Both the position numbers and the translations under genes were made by a program. DNA of 64,000 bases. Origin: Meconema thalassinum. Taxonomy: Eukaryota; Arthropoda; Insecta; Orthoptera; Tettigoniidae. Below the pieces are notes generated by a model that saw nothing but the letters and a program-made list of their open reading frames with translations, did not search any database and was not told the origin of the DNA. Below are positions 55,796-64,000 of the stretch, piece by piece (position 1 is the first letter of the stretch; each line of letters starts with the position of its first letter). The DNA lies in the NCBI GenBank assembly GCA_946902985.2, contig OX336388.2:1215610609-1215674608 (forward strand), given 5' to 3'.

Positions 55796-56294
55796 CGAGA
55801 GGTGTCCTAGGAGTCGGGGTAACACCCCCCATTTTCCTATATCCCCCTTAATTCCTTAATTTAACCAAAGGGCCCAAAACTAATATGTCATCGACTGTTT
55901 AATATCTCAGGGGCAGATGACCTCGTAGTCCACCCCTTAAAACAACAATAACTAACTAACTTTTAATATCTCGCGAACCAATAATGCTAGGGACTTGTAT
56001 GAGGTGTCCTAGGAGTCGTGGTGACGTCCCCGTTTTTCTATCTCCCTCTTAATTTAATCAATGGACCCAAAACTAAAGGGTCATCGGCTTTTTAAATATT
56101 TCGCGAACCAATAATGCTAGGGACTTGTATGAGGTATCCTAGAAGTCGGGGTGACGCCCCCTTTTTTCTATCCCCCTCTTAATTTAACCAAAGGCCCCAA
56201 AATTAATAGGTCATCGGCGTTTTATTATTTCGCGAACCAATAATGTTAGGGACTTGTATGAGGTGCTGTAGGACTCGGGCCGACGCCCCTTTTT
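55796..56294 (+). repeat. Tandem repeat, about 128 bp x 3.9
   Basis: Units share GCGAACCAATAATGCTAGGG (55974, 56102, 56229), ACTTGTATGAGGT, CCTAGGAGTCGGGGTGACG and a C-rich/T-rich block, then CCAAAACTAA and GGTCATCGGC. The first unit is interrupted by about 50 bases (55905-55960). The array ends exactly where the Helentron-like 5' end begins. Confidence 0.85.
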
Positions 56295-58106
56295 AGCCTA
56301 CTTTCGATTTTTGAAAAAATGAAAGTAGACTTATGAGATCAACACACGGCGAAATATTGTGTGTCTGTCTCTGTGTGTGTATGTGTGTGTGTGTGAGTGT
56401 GTGTACTCTGAATGTGTGCCCCCCCCCCCTATCAATTCGAACACGGTGAAACCGAATTGAACGAAATTTGGTACAAAGGTAGCTCTAGTAAAGGGCACCT
56501 CAGTGTCATGTTTTATATCGCCGCCATCTTGTCGGGAATGCATTGGCGGCCACCCAAATGTTCAAAACTTAAATAAAATTACGATTAACCTAATTATCCG
56601 ATCTCTACCAAATTTTGTAACAGCATATATTTATATGGCGAGTGTCCTTTGACTAAACTACAAGGTCATCAGCCCAATACTTTGCAGATGGCGGCCATGT
56701 ATGTGTGCAAATCGATTCCCCCTATCAATTCAAACACGGTGAAACCGAATTGAACGAAATTTGGTACAGAGGTAGCACTAGCAAAGGGCACCTCAGTGTC
56801 ATGTTTTATATCGCCGCCATCTTGACGAAATTGTAATTGCGTCCACCCAAATGTTAAAAGCTTAAATCAAATTACGACCAACTTAATCATCTGATATCTA
56901 CCAATTTTTGCAACGTTATACATTTATGCAAGAAGAATCTTTTGACCAATCTACAAAGTCATCAGCCCAATAATTTGCGGATGGCGGCCATGTATGTGTG
57001 CAAATCGATTCACCCTATCTATTCAAACTAGGTTAAACCGAAGGAACGAAATTTGGTACAGAGGTAGCAATAGAAAAGGGTACCTCAGTGTTATGTATCA
57101 AATTGCCGCGATCTTGACGAAAACGTAATGGCGGCCACCCAAATGTTAAAAGATTAAATCAAATTACGACCAACCTAATCATCTGATCTCTACCAAATTT
57201 TGCAACATTATACCTTTAAGTACGAAGAATTGTTTGACCGAACTACAAGGTCATCAGCCCAATAATTTGTGGATGGTGGCCATGTATGTGTGCAAATCGG
57301 TTCTCCCTATCTATACAAACACGGTGAAACCTAATTGAACGAAGTTTGGTACAGAGGTAACACTAGCAATGGGCACCTCAGAGTCATGTTTTATATCGCC
57401 GCCATCTTGACGGAAACGTAATGGCGGCCACCCAAATAATAAAGCTTACAACAAATTACGACCATCCTAATCATCTGATCTCTACAAAATTTTGCAACAC
57501 ATACCTTTGTGGTAAGCATCTTTTGTTTAAACGTCAAGTTCATCAGCCCAATAGTTTGCAGATAGCGGCCATGTATGTGTGCAAACCGATTCCCCCTATC
57601 AATTCAAACACGGTGACCCCGAATTGAACGAAATTTGGTACAGAGGTAGCAGTTGCAAAAGGCAACTCAGTGTCATTTTTTATATCGTCGCCATATTGAC
57701 GGAAACGTAATAGCGGCCGCCCAAATTTTAAAAGCTTAAATCAAATTCCGACCAACCTAATCTCTACCAAATTTTGCAACGACATACCTTTTTGTGGGAA
57801 GCATCTGTTTACAGAACTACAAGATCACCAGCCCAATAGTTTGCAATTAGCGGCCATGTATGTGTGCAAATTGATTCACCATATCAATTCAAACACGGTG
57901 AAACCAAATTGAATGAAACTTTGTACAGAGGTAGCACTAGCAAAGGGCACCTCTTATTCATGTTTAATATCCGTATAACACGTTGTGTTTCGACAAGCTA
58001 CTACAACCATCATTCAATTACACTCCTTGAAAAGGACAAAGAGTTATAACAATACCCATGCATTTAGGAGAAAGTAGGCTATATGTTCCTTACTGAACAT
58101 CTTGTT
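56290..58106 (+). mobile_element. Helentron-like non-autonomous element B
   Basis: The 5' end TTTTTAGCCTACTTTC (AGCCTACTTTC at 56295-56305) has a local complementary GAAAGTAG forming a hairpin. A GT microsatellite, C run and CCTATCAATTCGAACACG follow. Six or so body units come next, then the inverted motif GAAAGTAGGCT at 58070-58080, a hairpin ATGTTC...GAACAT and CTTGTT. This is the same plan as element A. Subterminal inverted motifs plus microsatellite, ~150-bp central repeats and a 3' hairpin are characteristic of Helentron-associated elements. No Rep/helicase ORF, so non-autonomous. Confidence 0.7.
56440..57960 (+). repeat. 290-bp tandem units (two ~146-bp halves) of element B
   Basis: ATGGCGG or variants start at 56543, 56688, 56836, 56981, 57128, 57273, 57421, 57562, 57710 and 57847: intervals 145, 148, 145, 147, 145, 148, 141, 148, 137. 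The two halves alternate (GGCGGCCACCCAAAT and GGCGGCCATGTATGTG). Each 290-bp unit also has GCCGCCATCTTGACGG in the reverse sense, a perfect YY1-type site. Confidence 0.88.
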
Positions 58107-58223
58107 TTTCATCATTTTGTGTTTTGCAGAGATGAGTAAATCCAGAGTAGAATATATGCAAAATAATCGACAAAAGAAACGTGAGAAAAAATAAAAACTG
58201 GAGGAGTACAGCCGAAGAAAATT

Positions 58224-58373
58224 GACTTCACATATATTTCATCTCAATTTCGTAGTAGGATAACATGTCAGATGACTTCACATATATTTCATCTCAATTT
58301 CGTAGTAGGATAACATGTCAGATGACTTCACATATATTTCACCACAATTTCATAGTAGGATAACATGTCAGAT
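58224..58373 (+). repeat. 50-bp tandem repeat x 3
   Basis: GACTTCACATATATTTCA starts at 58224, 58274 and 58324. Copies 1 and 2 are identical over 50 bases; copy 3 has a few substitutions. Confidence 0.92.
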
Positions 58374-58515
58374 GTTACACATCATATGCGACTACTGTAA
58401 GGCTCCTATCTTTTTTTAAATATACCACTGTAACGGATCTGCTTTCCATAAGATTTCGGGATTTCTCAATCAAGACAATTTTACATTCAATGTTAGTGGA
58501 ATTCCATTTATTTAG

Positions 58516-59030
58516 GTTGGTTGGTTGGTTCCTTAGTTTAGGGGCTGTGACAACGCGGTCATGTAGACCCGTGTACTTTGGGTGTGTGTAGAATCTGTCT
58601 GATAACCGGTGTTAATTTTGATGTCTGTATTAGTGTGTGTTATCTGTTTTTAATTCAAGTAAGGACTGTGGACGATAATTTCAAGTAGTTCCTACTTTTG
58701 CTACCAAATGCTACCGCCCACGACACCTAGCTTGCGGACTTGGCTACTAGATGACATCGCAGTCAGCACCTGGTGGCGAACGTTGGAACTAATACAGCGT
58801 TATCAATTCTAACCTACACATTTTGGCTTTACACAAGTGTAGTTAGTGGAAGGTTCGTTTTCATGCCTTAAATCTATGACATGGGACCACTGGCTTTACT
58901 TCACCCCCGAAGGAAGGCATACTGAGGGATTTTAACGCTCTTAAAATACACGACGACTTTGGCCGGGTTTGAACCCGCGACCTTGGGCATAGGAGCTCAG
59001 CATGCTACCAACTACTCCACCGAAGCCGCC
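58516..59030 (-). mobile_element. tRNA-derived SINE with (AACC)n tail (515 bp)
   Basis: Target duplication TCCATTTATTTAG at 58503-58515 and 59031-59043. The minus strand starts GGCGGCTTCGGTGGAGTAGT (A-box TAGTTGGTAGC follows) and has B-box CGCGGGTTCAAACCCGGCC. It ends in GGAACCAACCAACCAACC. The tail half is repeated at 29047-29480. Confidence 0.85.
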
Positions 59031-59043
59031 TCCATTTATTTAG

Positions 59044-62000
59044 TAAACTCTTATTTGTCTTTTACATATACCGGTAGTTCCAGTCAGTTTATATTTATTT
59101 GTATTCATTTTAGGAGTTTTAAGAAACTTCCAACAAATATTTAAGAAAATTATGGTGATCTTTTTCTATTTTAAATCACTTTTTCCTCAGTAATGTTAGT
59201 AGTCAGAAGCTACTGAAATAGATGATGCTCTAAGTTCTTAAATTTTAATTGCATGTTAATTAAACTTAATTTGTAATACATTTGCTGAAAAGAATTACAA
59301 TGTAATCGAGACTGGTACAATATAACTTATGAGTATTGGTCATTCTAAAGCGAAAACATTATACGAGTAAGAACATGTGCTTTATCTGGAATGGATTTCG
59401 AGATTCAGACCGTATTGTTTAATATTGTCAATTTCCCTTTGGAAGTTAACTTAATTGATTCGGTGGAAAATACATCTCTTTTTACCTAGTTATAGGTATT
59501 ACTAATTTACACATCAATACGAATATTTTCTAAAGTATCATTAATTTCGTATCATAACGTATCATTTGTATCATACCAACCCAGGTATGGAGAATGTAAT
59601 ACCCATGACAACACCAGCTCAAGGGAGACATCTCTCCGTAAAAAGCAGTGCCTCTCCGTTTATCACCTAATATACGAATCGAACCTTATGTATTGTGCCC
59701 ATTTAGCAAGAAATATGCCAATCACAGTATACCAGCGTAGCTCAATTCGGGATTTCGGGGCAGTGGTAAGTTCCCCCACTCTGTGACTCACATATTTTGG
59801 ATTAATTAGAGGATACACTTGCAAAAATAACAACAAAATCAACTCCTATTTAAACATATTTAATTAATAAAATTAATGGCGCTACAAACAATTAAACAAT
59901 TTAATTACTGACCCAAATATCAACTGCTTGTCCCAAATGAACAAGGGATCACAAAATAAAATAAACAAATATTGAATTCAAAAGTGTGGTTTCCACATAA
60001 ACCAACAATTCTTACTTAGTCTCACTTCCATAAAGCACTAACATTAAGTTTACATAACTCTGAGCTCTTTGGCTCCATGCATTGGCATTATTACGGTGTC
60101 ATTCTTGTACACCTCAAACATTAGCTTTTATATTTTCTTATTTCTCAAAAACAAATATATAATTATATTTAAAATCTCTGTTAATTATTTAATTCAATAT
60201 TTTGGGCATGTCCACACATTCAGCTGTTATCATCTCTCTTTATTTCACAAACATATTAAGGTAATCAGAAAATCAATTGTGTACTCCAGAGCGTGAAGGT
60301 ACTTGACACAGTCAAAAAACTATAGTTACTCCCGAACTCAGTTGCCTTCAATCAACTCGTGGAATCCCACGTCCATACATTATTACATTAGGGATTGTTA
60401 TTTATCTCTTATGTCTTAAATAGACCATTATCATATAAGAAACTACGATCTGAACCGGCAAACGAAATATCTATCTTTAAGGACCTCGGTTCAACGCCCG
60501 GGTCGTTTACAACTTTAAACACTCCTGGTGTATTCGTTTCTCTTTAAAACAGCTTACGAGACGGTCTCAGTTCCTTCTCGCTTTAAGAAGGCTAGACTCC
60601 ACTACATGGGATGCGATTTATGACACGTTAGGGTGGGGAGACATCCCGTCTGACCCAACACTTAGTAGCTTATTTTCAAGGCTTTCAAACCAAACCTTTC
60701 CATTCATACAGTTCTGAGGAGACCAGGCTTTATTGTACCGTAACATTCAAACAACTATTCTTTGGTTCACAGACCATTTTTATATCCTTGGCATTTATTA
60801 ATTATGAGAGGGTCCTCATTGATTGGGAAGATTAAATACACATACGACGACGAAGAATTTCAGGGGCTTTTATCATAAGAAGATCCTGCATTCGAATCTC
60901 TTCAGGTGCCTCGGGAACAAATCCCTACAGAGGACTTATACAAAAATGCGATTTAGAGTCGGCCGTGGCCCAAAGACATACGCTCAATAATACCATATAT
61001 TAGCTCCCTTTTTAAATACATACACAATGCCTCGTGATACCAATGTCACAAATAGAGGACTTACACAATTATCAATTCACTGCAATCAACTACCCTCCAT
61101 AAGTAATGTACCAAGTATTTAACCACTACGCGTTCCTAGCGTGACACTTTAATATTATATTTGCGCTCATTATGCGCTATGCATTATTTTAAGCCGAAAA
61201 TGTCTTCCCAAGAACTGGTAAATCTCTTTAGTAACAATTCATATTATTTTAATTCACATATTAATCTTTCCATGGTCGATAAATCGCTCCCTATTTTAAA
61301 ATATTCCATTGAACCTCATTTCTTACACATACGTTAAGGCTTAACGTTCTTATGTTCATATCAATTTATTTGATTTTTATTTAACATTTCCATATTTAAT
61401 TATTATTATTATTATCTTTATTCTTTATACAAGCTCAAAGGCTATCTCTTTCATATCTCAACTTTACTTTATTTCAATGTCTTTTATGATAATTAAATGA
61501 TATTTCGCTTGCTCTTATGACATTTGTTAAATACATTAACCCTTTATTCACATATTTCTCTACGGAATTTATTCTTTATATAATTATTCATAATTTCTCT
61601 ATTTATTTTACTATTGTTCAGACCGTATTCTTGATTATTCAATATTCATTCATTAAAACACATCCCTTTCACTCTAAAACTCCGGTGAGTTGTACACAAT
61701 CAATTTCTGACACCAAAATAAAAAAATGAATTTTGTACTTACATATTTTCAGATCATCCCATGATCTTAAATCTGGTGTGGCGTTTCATTTTTGGGCCCA
61801 CTTCGAACTGTTTACACCATATTGAAGGTATTCATTTTACTTAAAAACACTTTTTGACCTATATCTAGAACACTTAATATTGACGACATTTTTATATACT
61901 GGTGTGTTCCTTTTGAACACATAATAACACTAAAAATATTATCTAACACACAATCTTGATTATTTTACACTTCACAATTACTCGATCACTAGGCCGTACT

Positions 62001-62630
62001 TTTGGGCCTATCACACGTGATCTTAAATTCCCGTTTCCAAGGGTGAGATTTATCTGATGTCGGCTTCCTATTCTGAAGAATCCGAAAGTCCCGATACATC
62101 TACTGTTCCCTGGAGTTCAATTCTGCTATTCCTATCCTGGATAACTGGCTATTATCTCGCTTGAACGGCTTCTCTGTAGATCTGTCTATTGATCCTAACG
62201 AGAGTCTATATGGATCGAGGTCTCCTCTAAGACCTATAGATTTAGATTTTAGCAGCTAGCACTTCTTGATTCTAGTACTATTAGAATTGTTCGTCTGCTA
62301 TCTGGAGCTAATGTCTATAGTCTCCTATTCTATTTATTTGAACTGTTTTAACGCTCCTACGTTCGAACCTTATTCTGTTCTTCCTTTTTAGGTTGCTTCA
62401 ACTTAAATAACAGTTTATCTGTCTGGTACGATACTTCCGTGCGTTATGATCTGTTCGTTCGAACCTTTAACGACCTATCGCCTTTAAGTCCGACGTTCGC
62501 AGCCTGCTCTGACTATATCTTGCGAATTTTTAACTTGTATACAGTCGGCCTAAATCCTATAATTAGGATTTTCCTAATACTTCACTACGGCGATACTTTT
62601 AAAATTTCGTCTTGACTGCTCCTTATGGAG
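59044..62630. other. AT-rich stretch without recognisable gene
   Basis: No domain, RNA gene or clear repeat ends. Short ORFs only. GC rises modestly after 62000. Confidence 0.45.
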
Positions 62631-63085
62631 GCGAGCAGTCGTTACTACTGTGACGCCTGTGGCTATTGGATCTTACTTCGGTGATGTAAAATAGCGTCTC
62701 TCCCCTCAAGGAGTACTGGTATCTGTTATCGATGTAACGCAGAGTTACGTCCCCTCACGGACTGTCGGAATGATTACTTCTACGTCGTGGAGCAGCACTT
62801 CCCCTCACGGAATGCTCGTAGGACTGATGCGATGTGACGTGATACAGCACCTCTGGCTGTCTGAATACTGCATTCGGTGCTTATACTTGTTGCACAGTAT
62901 GACCTCCCCTGAGGTTCATACGTTTGAAGACTTTGATGCAGCACCTCCGGTCACGGAGTGCTCGTTGTAACTGCTTTCAATGATGATCGTGACACAGTGA
63001 CGTGCCCGCAGGCTGATGATAACTGCATATACGGTGATGTAGCCTTACGCCCCTCACGGGCTATTCGAAACTGCATGATTAGCTT
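62630..63085. repeat. Degenerate motif cluster CCCCTCACGG
   Basis: CCCCTCACGG or close variants occur near 62703 (CCCCTCAAGG), 62750, 62801, 62946 (GGTCACGG) and 63051, interleaved with GATGTGACG-like and GCAGCAC phrases. It may be a decayed tandem repeat with a unit of about 50-70 bp; spacing is irregular. Confidence 0.4.
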
Positions 63086-64000
63086 GGAAACGCCCGAAGC
63101 TTTATACTGTTTTACTACAAAAAAATAAGACTCAAGCCTTTCCTGTGGTCAACTTCTAAAATAATGGTGCCACAAATATAAAAATTATATCTTCCGAAAG
63201 CTTGTCTTTTCAATGTCAAATGATCTTATTGCACCTCAGAATCGATCGTGCAATTCGGAGATATTAATTAATTTCTCGTCCTCAATTGTGTGGGTGTTGC
63301 ATTCTTTTTGATCTCTCCCCTCCACAGAGGCTTAGGTAATTCACCGATGACGTCGTCTTACGTCGGCAGTCTATTTCTGCACAATTATTACATGGTTTCT
63401 CTATACTGAAAAATCTCTCATTCAAAATGGTTTACTGTACTGTGCTTGTTTACTCATTATTATGCTCGTAAACGTGTTAATTTTAATTATTCCTCTTCTG
63501 GTGCGTATGCGACGTTGTCAATTTCCAGCCACGTCAGCTTGAATTCCGATTCAGGCTTCTCTTTCTATCACGGTGGAAACTTCCACTCAGTTATTAATAC
63601 TCGTGACCAGCCCTCTCTGAAATGTTAAGTGGGGTGATCTCATCTAAGGAGCAGCTGTCCCTAGTTGCTTGCACAATGTTAAACTACATTCCTGGCTTAA
63701 AATCTCTCTCCGTTCCTTTAAGAAACTATACGTTTCTTTCATTTCTTCCTTAAGGACATTGGTTCGACCGTCATGGACCCTATGGCCCATGGGTTCAGTA
63801 TAAAACATTGAACTCCCCCTCAAGCTACATAAGAATTTTAACCCCTAAATGATATTATGTTTCTAACATATTCAGACACTTGATTTGTTTTATCAACAGT
63901 TACAGTATGTAATTCTTAATAATACTACGCCAATCAATACAAATTAAGAAACAACTCTTCAACTGTTGAACATCCATTCAATTGTTGTTCATGTTTCAGC
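63086..64000. other. No recognisable feature
   Basis: Right edge of the window. No gene or repeat ends recognised. Confidence 0.45.

Noticed and set aside
29637..59030. tRNA genes at the B-box-containing sites
   Set aside because: Heads are followed by SINE bodies and tails, several with target duplications, and no full cloverleaf could be drawn, so these are SINEs.

Overview
The window is a stretch of eukaryotic, almost certainly insect, repetitive DNA. I recognise no intact host protein-coding gene. Support for an insect: short runs of the TTAGG unit at the left edge (the usual insect telomere unit, here interstitial and mixed with other simple sequence), several families of tRNA-derived SINEs, gypsy-type LTR elements primed by tRNA-Lys or tRNA-Leu, Jockey/RTE-like LINE tails, a Penelope-like element and Helentron-like elements. 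Some SINE consensus sequences remind me of polyneopteran (orthopteran-like) genomes; that is memory, not a search.

Layout. 1-741: TTAGG-like and TTTTGCTC simple repeats. 742-9940: complete gypsy-type element (E1, minus strand) with nearly identical 2.97-kb LTRs, GTAC target duplication, and a body holding only gag and an integrase fragment. 12062-13574: Helentron-like element A with 146-bp periodic repeats. 17.0-19.1 kb: degenerate gag-like relic with a 247-bp direct duplication, then an 88-bp minisatellite. 20984-24773: Penelope-like element (PLE) with GIY-YIG endonuclease, 724-bp inverted terminal arms, hammerhead ribozyme motifs and 13-bp target duplication. 26.3-31.4 kb: LINE relic, orphan Helentron 3' end, a 2-kb foldback palindrome, SINE fragments and Helentron-like element C broken by a SINE. 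32720-38687 and 44257-51041: two related gypsy elements (E2 and E3, both minus strand), each crippled; between them lie a ribozyme-bearing palindrome, a LINE relic, a retroviral-type protease relic and a hAT transposase tail. 51.5-55.1 kb: LINE tails, an A-like repeat split by a SINE, another hammerhead motif, SINEs. 55.8-58.1 kb: 128-bp tandem repeats abutting Helentron-like element B. 58.2-64 kb: short tandem repeat, a SINE, and mainly unannotatable AT-rich sequence.

How the parts relate. E1 (no RT), E2 and E3 (altered RT and integrase catalytic residues) cannot move unaided, so they would need proteins from other copies. SINEs depend on LINE machinery, of which only tails are present. The PLE is broken by a frameshift and a stop, but its ribozyme motifs look intact. 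The most unusual features are the ~146-bp ladder of AANATGGCGGC (YY1/PHO-like) motifs shared by Helentron-like elements A and B, the symmetric inverted PLE, three further hammerhead-type loci or copies, and the ~1-kb-armed palindrome at 27-29 kb. Coordinates of element ends were read by eye from terminal repeats and target duplications.
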